Shown one piece after another: positions 15,440 to 25,648 of a DNA stretch of 64,000 bases. This DNA is from Sapria himalayana (lineage: Eukaryota; Streptophyta; Magnoliopsida; Malpighiales; Rafflesiaceae), in the NCBI GenBank assembly GCA_029783825.1, contig JAREIK010001468.1, positions 1,116,001 to 1,180,000 on the forward strand, written 5' to 3'. A program made the position numbers and the translations under genes. Below the pieces are notes generated by a model. It was not told the DNA's origin and searched no databases. It saw only the letters and a list, made by a program, of their open reading frames with translations. Numbering within the stretch: position 1 is the stretch's first letter; every line of letters starts with the position of its first letter.

Positions 15440-15525
15440 GATTTGAAACAGCCCATAAATTAGGTACTCCTAAATAATAAAAAAATATAAAACAACAAAA
15501 AATAAAATGAAACTCAACAACTACA
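15303..15525 (-). repeat. Copia-type LTR (solo or truncated element)
   Basis: About 223 bp, beginning TG and ending CA in either reading, next to a good primer-binding site. It contains a CA microsatellite followed by an AT run (15397-15439). It is related in sequence and layout to 54986-55219 (shared GAACAAAAAATAAATT and CCTAAATAATAAAAAA-like blocks). No matching second LTR was seen nearby. Confidence 0.55.
15397..15439. repeat. (CA)n-(TA)n microsatellite
   Basis: About 13 CA units followed directly by about 9 TA units, inside the LTR. Confidence 0.95.
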
Positions 15526-15899
15526 TTCAAAGCCATTAAAAATTCAAAAGGACAACTATGAATAAAAAGAGTAAGTCGATAAAGAAACTAACTTTTTAAG
15601 GGCTACTTGAACTTCCAAAAATAGCAAAAAATCATTGATGGTAAATGAGTTTATAAGATAAAATAAAAAATATGTGTTGGCTAGCAAGTACAAAGTTCAA
15701 ATTATTGCAAGAGTACATGTGAGAACAATGTATGATCCATAATTACCCAAAATTCATGGTTCATCTATCATCTAGATATGAAGTCATCATTTTTGCATGA
15801 AGATTGAGAAAAAAATCTATATAGAATAATCCTTAAAATTTCTAAAACAAATTTGTTAGAAACATGTATTCGTGTTAAAGAAAAAGTTATATACTAAAA

Positions 15900-16676
15900 C
15901 AAGGACCAAGATTAGTATAATCATATAGATACTTATTTTACTAAAAGAAATTATATAAAATATTCGTATGAACATAATCATCAGCTAAATATGATATTGA
16001 TGAAAAGATTTTAATTATGCCTATGTGTTGATGATCTCATTTATACCAAAAATAATAAAATCATGTTTGCTTATTATAAGAAGCCTATGAAAAAATAATA
16101 ATATAATATATCAAAATTGATCCATTAATTTCTTGACAATGAAGCAATATAATCATTTGCTAAGATTGTATTTCTCAAATATAATATGTTCTACAAATTC
16201 TAGACAATTTTAATATGAATAAATACAATTTAATTTCAACTCTAACAAAACTTAATCTTAAACTAACAAATAATTAAGCAAACAAGTAAGTGTTACTATA
16301 CCCTTTTGCCTATATATCATCTATGCTATTATCAATTTAATGAACGAGTACATATAGAATCCAACTAAGATTCATCTCTTAGTTGCAAAAAAAAAAAAAA
16401 AATTCATATGTGAAGTATGCTAAAAATTTTAGAATTTTATCAAAATAAGAATGAAATATAATCTTGAATATATTAATGATAGAAACAACACTTCTATAGC
16501 GGCATTCGTTTTCAATTTTAGAATTGTTATAAGATCTTCCAAGAAGAAAAAATTAGTGATTTTGTCAATAATTGAAATTGAATTCGTTGTTGGAACATCA
16601 AACTATTTGGATAAAAAAATCACTTTATCATTTATTTTATATAATAACTTTTACTTTGCTATTTTATGGGAGTAGA
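15900..16676 (+). pseudogene. Decayed Copia pol fragment (reverse transcriptase to RNase H)
   Basis: In broken plus-strand frames a CLCVDDLIYTKNN segment near 16030 corresponds to the YVDD catalytic box of reverse transcriptase, with Tyr changed to Cys. The frame 16451-16675 aligns with the RNase H region (DRNNTS for the usual DRKSTS, SSKKKK, then LSIIEIEF for LSTTEAEY). Many stops intervene. No LTR in the same orientation was found, so this is an old remnant unrelated to the opposite-oriented LTR beside it. Confidence 0.75.
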
Positions 16677-16679
16677 AGA

Positions 16680-17310
16680 TGACGATCAAAGTAGTTGGTG
16701 AGTGAATTTGTTTATTGATATTTCCATTGCAATGTCTTAATGATTATTCAATATCTTTATCATTTTATAGAACACTGAGAGTTCCATGATTCTTTATCCC
16801 CTTGGGGACCTTCTTTCATGGCAAAATTCAGAAGACTAATACTACTTAACCAGTTTTCTGAAATTTATAAATCAGTTCGCGTACTGTTAGGGTTTTTAGA
16901 TATACGCACAAGCCACCACCATTAGGAACTCCACAATTTACTTTGCTTCGATCATCACGACTCAATCAGATGACTATATAACTGTTATCCCGTAAAATTC
17001 GAATGGCCGACGAAGCATACCTAAGCAGTAGCTACCAGCTCTTATGTTCTTACCAAACCTTAGAGCATGCAGTATATCCTAGATTGACAAGAAATTTTAT
17101 AATGTGATGAGTTGCAGAGCTAAAAACCACGTGGAGGCTCGGAAAAGCGGGCAAGAAGATGGTTGCCCGCTCGATGAGCACTCTGAAATTTAGTTAACTC
17201 AATGAGCACACTGTGAGTAAAATCAGTAGCAGGGAGCGAGATTCTTCTCTACTTTATCTTCCTCCCCGTGCCAAACACCTGTAATTCCAAAAATCAAGCA
17301 GCGGGAGTAC
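16680..17310. other. Start of U2B'' intron 1, moderately GC-rich
   Basis: About 600 bp with normal base composition directly after the U2B'' donor. No second exon (expected ELKRSLYAL) was found by eye. Its composition suggests low-turnover intron sequence or part of an unannotated transcript. Confidence 0.4.
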
Positions 17311-17386
17311 CTTCTTTTTTGATCTTCTCGTTGAGATTCTTGATGTATATTGTTTGATTTGGAGGTATGTCTCCCGTTAACATCAT
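17311..17386 (-). CDS. U2B'': U2 small nuclear ribonucleoprotein B'', first coding exon
   Basis: U2B'' binds stem-loop IV of U2 snRNA with U2A' and acts in the nuclear spliceosome. The exon encodes [17 protein letters not shown] and then LNEKIKKE, the amino terminus and the RNP2 strand (TIYIKN) of the first RRM. This is the same sequence plant U2B'' proteins carry, and the known next residues would be ELKRSLY. An in-frame TGA at 17396-17398 precedes the two tandem ATGs, which supports the start; the second ATG (17383) gives the usual plant amino terminus. The donor is AAAGAAG/GTACTCC at 17310, leaving one base (G), where plant U2B'' genes are expected to have an intron. I could not find the second exon between 1 and 17310. 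Either intron 1 exceeds 17 kb or this is an orphan exon. It lies 8 kb downstream of the LTN1 stop, on the same strand. Confidence 0.88.
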
Positions 17387-17520
17387 CGCTGATATTCAGC
17401 GCTGCGTCATTCGCGAACAGCAATTCGCGCCTCTGTGCGGGTTCCACACCACCAAGCCTTCCTGCCATGGCAATTTGCCATCAGCCAATAAGACATGGGG
17501 ACGGAAAGCAAATCAATCGT
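17387..17520 (-). promoter_or_regulatory. 5' UTR and proximal promoter region of U2B''
   Basis: The stretch upstream of the U2B'' start is much richer in GC than its surroundings. It contains an ATTGG (inverted CCAAT) box near 17483-17487 on the minus strand and a short upstream ATG at 17468. No convincing TATA box was seen. The boundaries are inferred. Confidence 0.35.
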
Positions 17521-17564
17521 TAATTGAAATTTACATAATTCTGTTATTTCTTAATTCATATTAA

Positions 17565-18350
17565 CGATTCTATTAAAATTTCATTTTTTTTCATTAATAT
17601 TTTTTGATTTTCATCTATATTTTATTTTTTTTTTTATATAATTCATTTTGTTATTATTGCCATGTCAGAATATTTTGTCATGGTTTGGCTAGATATATTA
17701 TTGACTATATAAATAAAAAATAATATACAACTATTTCTTTTTCTCGCATTATTCTTTTTTTTATTTTCTATAGTTCATTGTAATTTTTATATTTTTTTTT
17801 ATTTTGCATAAATAATTGGGAAAATTAGATTTTGGTTCATCGTACCTAAATTAATTAATATTTAATAACCAAAAAAATTGATCTTACAAAATTATGCACA
17901 AAATTAAAACTAATTAAGCTTAAGTATATTTTTATACCTTTACATTAAAAAAATAAAAAAAAAAATATTAATCACTTTATATTTTTGGTTGTTAGTTGTG
18001 TATTATCTTATTTTTTGTTAACACTGATTATTAATGTTTATTTAGAAAATAATAATTTATACATATCATATAGAAAAATTATTAATTATTAATGAATTAT
18101 TCTACATATTATATTATTTTTATTTGGTTATTAAATAATTTTTTTTTTTTGTTTTAGATTAATTGTTAAGGTTTTTCACACTGAATGAGATTATTATTTT
18201 TTATATACACCCTAACAATTAATTTGTCACCCAAACAAAAATATTTTAAACAGTCTACTTTAATTCCAGAAATTATTCACCAGAATGAAATTACATTTTA
18301 TTATAAAATATCAATCCAAACTATTTTCAAGTTTTACAACTTTTATGTCA
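17565..18350. other. AT-rich intergenic stretch, no gene seen
   Basis: Long T and A runs upstream of U2B'' with no coding signature. Confidence 0.5.
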
Positions 18351-18352
18351 AA

Positions 18353-18411
18353 CACACGCACGCACGCATGTGCGTGCGTGCGTGCGTGCGTGTGTGTGTG
18401 TGTGTGTGTGT
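18353..18411. repeat. Alternating purine-pyrimidine tract (ACGC)n-(TGCG)n-(TG)n
   Basis: About 59 bp of strictly alternating purine and pyrimidine, with an ACGC half followed by a TGCG half around CATG and then a pure TG run. The first part is an inverted repeat. Confidence 0.95.
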
Positions 18412-18419
18412 CTAATTTG

Positions 18420-19425
18420 GGTTCAAAGATGCGTGCCTAGGGTTTTTGTCTGCTTAACTCAAAATTGAATTCTCTTTCTTCTTTATTTTTTCTTCTTTTT
18501 TTCAAAATCCTCAAAGTGTTGTTTTTATATTTTCAAGGTTCTATGTGATACTGTAAGCTAAAAGGTGAGATATTAATTGGAGGCTACAACTATTTTATCT
18601 CGTGAGATTGTATATGGAGTACAAAATTTGTGGTGATAATGAATAATGTGATCGATACAAAATTTTTCACGGAATACAAAGTTATAATGTTAGGAATGAC
18701 TGTGACTTTGTTCTTCTCTTAAGAGAACATTTTTCACAACACTATGAATGGCCATGACCATTACTACTCTCTATAATACAAAGTCATGTAAATATGAATA
18801 ACTAGGGCCTTAGTATTTTTTTTTTTTGTTGCAGCACAATGTCATGATATAGGAAAAGCTGTGACCAAAGTAAATGCTCTATACAACAAAAAGTCACTAT
18901 GGAAAAATATTATCACGACTCAAAAATACTTGTAATTTAGCTCTGTATCGAATGAGTTGTGACACTGGAATTTACCACGACTAAATGGACTAGTAGATTA
19001 ATGATAATTATGTGATCTAGAAATAGTACAGTCATGACTCCAAGAAAATGTCATGATACTAAAAAATATGTTGCATAGTGAGATAATTATGTCAACTCAG
19101 TAGTAGAGTCATGATATATGGAGATTGAAATGATTGAGTTTTGTAGTGTTATTACCAAGAAAGAATGTCGTAACTACTCAATAAGATCATCAAAAGTGTA
19201 CTCAGTCATAATGTGGTAAATGTCATGACTCTTCAAACTTTTCTCCCCTCCAAGCATTCGTTCCACTAAGTCTACCGATTCCTCTCAAAATTATAATGAT
19301 TTAACAAATATTAATTAATTTTTTTTTTCAAAATAAACAATGCAATTTATCTCATAAATACTCAAGTATATACACACAATAGTAAATACATGCCAAATTA
19401 TTCAAAAAAAATAAATACATGAAGT
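18420..19425. repeat. Direct repeat copy 1, candidate LTR of a worn retroelement
   Basis: Aligns over about 1 kb with 21860-22850 in the same order. Shared parts are CTAGG(G/A)TTTTTGT, the TTCTTCTTT-rich block, TAAGCTAAAAG, GGAATTTACCACGACTAAAT and TTTCTC-CCTCCAA. Both copies are studded with GTCATGA/TCACGAC words. The copies are diverged, so the element is old. Confidence 0.6.
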
Positions 19426-21859
19426 GTTGAACAAACACACACACACACACACACACTAAAGTATTACTAACTAAATTAATATCACCATTACAAGAAAATA
19501 AAAAAGAAATATCATATAACATTATCAAGAATTATAATAATTGGGCTGCCTCCTAAAAAATATCATATATAATATCTATATCTAGACCTTCATTGAATCT
19601 TTAATTTAGCTAGTGATCTTAGTAGACTAGGCAAGCTTCTATGCTTAGTCATTCTTTTCTACTTATCTTCTTGATTTCTCCTCCAACATTACATCATTAT
19701 TCAAAGTATTATTTCATAGCTACTGACTTTGGAAGAAGTACTGGAATCACTATCTATGATCTTCTTTGGTAATATCTTAACTTGTTGTAAATTCATGGTG
19801 GATGGAAATGTTCTCTTGATCCCATATGTTGCAGCCTTGGACAAAATCATGATTTTTTAAAGTTTATTTTTATTTTCTTTCATTGTCACAACTTTATCTC
19901 CTATGACTTTCTTCATTGATGTAGCATGTAAAGCCTTAGTTTCTTCGGAAGGAGTGCTTTCTTTGTTGTTTCATTAGGTAAAATCATAGTATCTATTTTT
20001 TCCACCATTCCAGACTTGAGTTATTCTCCCTTATAACATTTTAATTTTTTTCACATTAACTTTACATTCCATTTCATCATTTGATTCTATTTTTACTGCC
20101 CAATAGGGTGTCATAATGGTGATTGTAAATGGTCCACACCATTTCATCATTTCATAAAAGTCATGGTATCATTAGATATATCATCTATCATGATTGTTGC
20201 AACTTTGATATTAGTTTTGGCTTTGACCTCTAGTATCATGACTTCTTGTAAAGCTAAAGTCACAATATTGATATTTGTTTCTTGGAACTCTATAGCCGTG
20301 GCATTAGAATAAGTCACAGCTTCTCTATTATTAAGCTTTATCAATGTCACATCTTTTGATGCTTGTAAAGTAGTAATATATACCAAAGTTATAACGTCCT
20401 CCTGTCAATCCTCTCCTTTGGTTCTTTCAAGGATAATTATATTAACTCAAATTGACTAATCAAAATAAAAATCAATCAATCCTAGGTAATAATGCCAAAA
20501 AACTTGTTGTAATTTTATTATGGTGCCCAAAACTTCTCAATTGTTACAGTCTCAAGAGCTCATTGTGTAATTATTTCTCATCCAATAGAGTTTTGCAAGC
20601 ATATATGTCATGCAAGTGGTAAATTATACTTAAATCAAGATATCAATTTCACAAAAAATATATAGGTAATTCAATTAATTAATAACTAACTCAGTATTAT
20701 CCAAGTTAAGTAGATAGACTTGAGTTTTTGGAGAAATACTTATATTCTAGGATTGGCTTACTTCCTTATGTAAGATTATTATTATTTTTTTTTGGATAAA
20801 ATTGTGTTTGTATGTCAGATGAAAGGTACATTAGTATGGAAATGCTCATGTGCCTTCTTGACATATTAGGTAGCTTTCAATCTTTGACTGTCACTACAAA
20901 AAATAATCATCTCATAGTTATTCTCTTGGTATTTAACCAATAAGACCAACATTATTTTGTTCAATGGTCATTCATATGTCTACTCTTTTTAAGCAATGCA
21001 TCAATTACCATTGATAACTACTTCAAGCATGCATATGTTCTCTGACCTTTAATGTCTAAAAGATATAAAATAATATGATACTATGTATTTGTGCTTTAGG
21101 CTTCATAAGCAGCTAAATTGTGACGAATTGCAAATATCTCTCAACAAATCTCACCTATATAAGTTATATAAAAGAAAATAACTCATAGGAATGTCACCAC
21201 CATATGAATCTCCCTCTCCTCCGATTGTGTGGGTCATGTGAGAAACTTATCACCATTTGGCAAGACTGACACATGATTCCCACATTATGATGAAACTCTT
21301 AGGTCATGTGTTCTACTTAACTTTCATATAACTCAAAGTTTAGTTCTTCTAGAGTGTGCATAATCGATTGCTCATAAGTGCATCGATGCTTTCTACTTCA
21401 TAAACATCATGCTTATAATGATTAAGCTTATCTTAATCTTAGGTTTTCATATATAAGTTTATCTCAAATTAAAAATTATAAAAGTTGTCACTTCCTTCTC
21501 ACTACACCACGAGAGTGTGTCTATTGACGTGCCTATCACAGTTCATCATAACTAACACACATAAACCTATTATATAGTTAAATTCCTAAATATCAATTTT
21601 ATATAATATGTATCTCCCTCAATATTCAAAGCAAAATATTATTACAAGTACAAACTTTATAAAATTATATCAACATTACACAAGTTCATAGAACCAACCT
21701 TAGATCTTTATTTAGCTTAACATTAGGGAAGAATTCATGTGAAATGTTTTGAGAGGCATCTCATGTGATCAAAGGTTCTTAATTAAAGTTCAAGTAATGA
21801 TCTATGTCTCAAAACCTAAAATCAATCAAAAATTGCTAATGTTCACTTTGGATTTACTC
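19426..21859. mobile_element. Interior between two direct repeats, possible LTR-retroelement interior
   Basis: No gag or pol domain was recognised. The segment GGGCTGCCTCCTAAAAAA near 19544 resembles a motif I remember from non-coding parts of plant Ty3/gypsy elements, but that is from memory and weak. The 79-codon open frame at 20147-20386 has no recognisable domain. Confidence 0.35.
19435..19457. repeat. (CA)n microsatellite
   Basis: About 11 CA units. Confidence 0.9.
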
Positions 21860-22850
21860 CTAATTAAGATTGAAAGCATGTCTAGGATTTTTGTGTGTTT
21901 GGATCAAAATTTAATTCTCTTCTTCTTCTCTTTTTCCTCTTTTTTTTTTCCTTCAAAATCATCTAAATCTCGATTCTATACTTAAAGGATTTGTGTGAGA
22001 ATTTAAGCTAAAAGTCATTACATTTGCTTAAGGTCGTGACTTCCTTATCCCAATGGATCATATTTGAAGTAAAAAAGTCATAATAATAATGAATATTGTA
22101 ATTAAGATAAACTCTATCTGGTCAAAGCTATGGTATTGGGAATAATGATGATCGATATATCTTTAGAGTACAAAGGAAAAATTCTATGAATGATTATGAC
22201 TTTGGTGTTTTATTGCTGGAGCACAAAGTCATGGAATTTCCAATACCCCAACTAGGGTAAATATTTACTAGAATAAAAAATCATGATAGAAAAATATTAT
22301 CGTGACTCAGATTACTTGATATTTTGGTTCTGTATCAAATAAGTTATGATATTGGAATTTACCACGACTAAATATACCAGTATGGTACTTGGCTATGGTA
22401 CTTTGGTTGCTGTGATATAAAAATAATGTCATAATTATTATATATATTAAAGATAGTATAGTCGTAATTCCAAGAAAAAGGTCATGAAATTGGAAACTAT
22501 GTTCCACAGTAAGATAGTATATCAACTAGGTGGTAGAATAATGACATACAAATATTATTATGACTAAGTTTCGTAGAGTTATGACCAAAAAAAGATGTCA
22601 CATTTAAATAGTAAGATTGTAGATGGTGTACCCAAGTGATGACATGAGAAATATCATGATTTTCATATCATTTCTCTCCCTTCCAAACTTTTCATTTACA
22701 AAATATATCAATTTCATTCAAAATAACTATGATTATATTAACTTTTATTAAATTCCCTCAAAATAGATATTTAGTAAAATTTCTCAAATTTTTAGTCAGA
22801 TACATACAAACACAATAATAAATAAATTCCAAAGTACCTAAAATTATTGG
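21860..22850. repeat. Direct repeat copy 2, candidate LTR
   Basis: The second copy of the repeat at 18420-19425, about 3.44 kb away in the same orientation. Neither copy shows a clean TG...CA end or a target-site duplication. Confidence 0.6.
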
Positions 22851-23974
22851 CACGTAGAGTGCCAAATAACTATTAATCCATAGGAAGTGAGTATCAGTTT
22901 AGACTACTTACATCTATGAATATTGTTGATATTGTGACAAGTATGATGTGTTGTCATTGAAAATGTAGAAATTAATTGGATGGTTTAGAAGATAAATCAA
23001 GTTTATCCAAAAATCAAATATTTATGCATCAATTAGAAACTAACTTCCAAAAGAATTTAAACTAAAAATTAGAAAATTTAGTTAGCACTCATATAACTTA
23101 ATTAATGATAGAAAATGACTCTAAATTATAAATTGTTTTCTACAATTAGATTGTGTGACATTAGTGACAAATATTTCACTTGAGATACAAAGAAACCAAG
23201 AAAGATGTTCAAAATCTTGCCTATAATTAGTGTTGAGAATTTCTCAAGTAAAAGAAAGAAACAAAATTCAATTCTAAAATATTTATTAAGACATTGTTTG
23301 TTTATTGTATGCTATTCTAAAATTTTAATGGTAAATTAATAAAAGGAAAAAGCATGGACTATCGCGATCAATTGTAATATTTAAAATGAGGAATTATATT
23401 TGCTTTCAAAATGTGACAAAAAGAATCATTTTTGATATTAAATTGAAACAAAAATGATATTGTTTACTATTTTTGCTATTAGGGTTAAAATTTTTTTCAC
23501 TCTTCTTCCAATCCCCCCTTACCAACTCTAGTGTAAATACATATGACAAACTTCACTACTGGTCAACCATCTTAGTAATGATCACAATTCACAACCAAGC
23601 ACATTAAACTTTGGAGTTTTTATAAGATCAAGTGCATCAATGATAGTTTAAACACATCTAAGTGTTTGTTATTAGGGTTGAATTGTTATATTTTTGGCAT
23701 TAGAGTGGTTTTACATTAAATAGTGAGAATTTTTTTGCTAGAATTTTTGATATCGAAAACTATGTTCCACCATGAATCCTCTTGACTATGTACATATTTT
23801 CTATTTTTGCTAGAATTTTTTTTTTCGTTTCACAATACTTTACTCAAATATTGAGAATGATATTATTTGCCTTAACTCAATGAAAATTTAAAACACAAAA
23901 TGAGAGTTAAAACTATTTTGAAATATAAAATGCATGAAAAATTTTATGATTATCTACTAAATTATGAACACGCA

Positions 23975-23977
<3 letters not shown>

Positions 23978-24015
<38 letters not shown>
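23978..24015. repeat. (GT)n microsatellite
   Basis: About 18 GT units. Confidence 0.95.
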
Positions 24016-24018
<3 letters not shown>

Positions 24019-24766
24019 TATTTGCATGCGTTTGTGCATGTAGGAACAACTCTTATAAGAAGATGAGAATGCCAGGCAGATAGGTGAATCCTTCAATAGA
24101 CATTATGAATGATATGATGAAATAAATGGAAATTTTAACTAAATTAGTAGAGTATGCTAGACAATTGTAGTTATAGGGAGAAACATTAAATTTGTCGGCC
24201 TTTGGTGGTGCAGAAGAGAAGTTTGAAAAAAAGTTCATATCAGTGAGTCTTCGGGATATAAAACATAAATTATAAAGGGTGCAAGTTAGAAGGTCATGCT
24301 AGTGTCATGATACAACTAGAGTTTCAACACAACAACATAACTCGTTTGACACCCCATGAGGATTCCAATAGGAGTTTAGGCTTAACACAATCTCAAATAT
24401 TAACTCAATGTTGAGTTAATTTTACCATACCATAGACTCATCAAGGGAATGATTATAGATCATTATCAACTTGTAAATGGTTGACTAAAACTATCCTACT
24501 AACTTAAGTAATTCGGCATGCTTAACTCTTGAAAAATCAATGCAATTGAATCCACACAAACCTATGAAACTCCTTAAGTCTTTTTTTTTTGCTTGACCTA
24601 ATCAATATATTAATAGTTATAAGTACATTTACAAAGGGTCACAATTGCAACAAATTAATAGTTCGTGACATTATAATTTAGATGGAAACACTAGCAGTTG
24701 GTCTTGATTTAGAAATTATTAAATGGGAATAGTTCAAAGATGTCGTCGTCCAAAGATGTTCGAATA

Positions 24767-24801
24767 GGGCCCATGGCCCAACCCAATTGGGCCATGGGCC
24801 C
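24767..24801. repeat. Perfect 15-bp inverted repeat with 5-base loop
   Basis: Arms GGGCCCATGGCCCAA (24767-24781) and its exact reverse complement (24787-24801) flank CCCAA. It is very GC-rich in AT-rich surroundings, with no following T-run. Confidence 0.95.
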
Positions 24802-25149
24802 AACCCAAGCAGTAGAGGATAGCTAGAGCTAGATGGGATTAAACCCACAATCCACAAGATATGCTTTGGTATTAGTATCTTCGTCCAGAGATGATAGATA
24901 TTAAATTCAAGACTCATCAGACATTACCTCTTTGAATTCTGATGATAATACTATTAAGATATTAACTTTTCCTAGACCTCACACTAAAATAAGAGCCTTG
25001 AACAATGGGAGGGTATGACCTAAAAAAATTAATTTATTTTCCCCAAAAATAACTAATCGACGAGCTAGAAAAAAAGAAAAAAAAAAAAAAGGTTAATGAT
25101 GAAGATGAAAGGAGACAAAAATCAATAAATTTTAAAATAAAATAAAAAT

Positions 25150-25375
25150 ATTTATTAGAATATCAATTCATTCAATAATACATTTATTCGGAGAGCTCAT
25201 CCACCATGAAAATAAAAGATGGAAGAGAAACTCAATGGCATTTCTGCAAGGTGTTCGACAAAATTCCTTGTCCTAGGCAGCACTCGTTCTTCTGCAAGGT
25301 GTTCGACAAAATTCCTGCGGCCAGTGTTTACGTGGAAAGGAATGGAAACCCATTCAATGCAGCAAGCCAAGCATC
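25150..25375 (-). other. LTN1 3' UTR with a duplicated 27-bp segment
   Basis: Sequence after the LTN1 stop. AATAAA hexamers on the minus strand near 25183-25188 and 25151 are candidate polyadenylation signals, about 190-225 bases past the stop. Two identical 27-bp copies occupy 25242-25268 and 25290-25316 (period 48). The extent of the UTR is inferred. Confidence 0.5.
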
Positions 25376-25648
25376 TCATGCAGGAGCTGCTGGGGTGCGA
25401 TGCGCATGCGAGACACAGAGAGAGAAAGGAGATTGACACAGTGGGCAGGATGACTTGTGAGAGGTAGAGAACCACTTGTAGAGACAGGCAGAATGGAACT
25501 TGTGCCGGCAAGTTCTGCAAGCGAGCCGAGGGAGGCCATGGTTGGTGGCATGAATAACAGTGTAGCATATAGGGCACTCTTCTACTCCTTCAAATTCCTT
25601 GTCCAGGTTGCTCTTCCAAATGCGAATTGCCTCTGCCAGAGCCTCGTT
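25376..25648 (-). CDS. LTN1: LTN1 last exon with C4HC3 RING and stop
   Basis: Begins [19 protein letters not shown] and carries the RING-CH finger. The zinc ligands are Cys-Pro-Ile-Cys, a second pair in ACRTC, the His and Cys of KFHSAC, and the final pair in CPLC. The conserved Trp of LYKWF also remains. The stop is at 25376-25378. Remembered plant orthologues end only a couple of residues after CPLCQSP; here 15 more residues (starting SLCVSHAH) follow. The acceptor is GCGCAG/AACGAG. Possible AATAAA poly(A) signals lie downstream near 25151 and 25183. Confidence 0.96.
   Translation of the reverse strand, partial: NEALAEAIRIWKSNLDKEFEGVEECPICYTVIHATNHGLPRLACRTCRHKFHSACLYKWFSTSHKSSCPLCQSPFSLCVSHAHRTPAAPA

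Larger units (their letters stand above)
22851..25149. other. Intergenic DNA downstream of LTN1
   Basis: No gene recognised. Contains a GT microsatellite (about 23978-24015), the 15-bp palindrome at 24767-24801 and otherwise AT-rich DNA. Confidence 0.55.

Noticed and set aside
17223..17468. 81-codon frame starting MAGRLGGVEP
   Set aside because: It is out of frame with the U2B'' exon and reads through its donor into the intron.
20147..20386. 79-codon minus-strand open frame
   Set aside because: No recognisable domain and located between the two direct repeats; most likely chance or retroelement remnant.
25242..25316. KVFDKIP repeated in the plus frame, resembling a PPR motif
   Set aside because: Only a few residues, created by the 27-bp nucleotide duplication in the LTN1 3' UTR; no PPR spacing of 35 residues.
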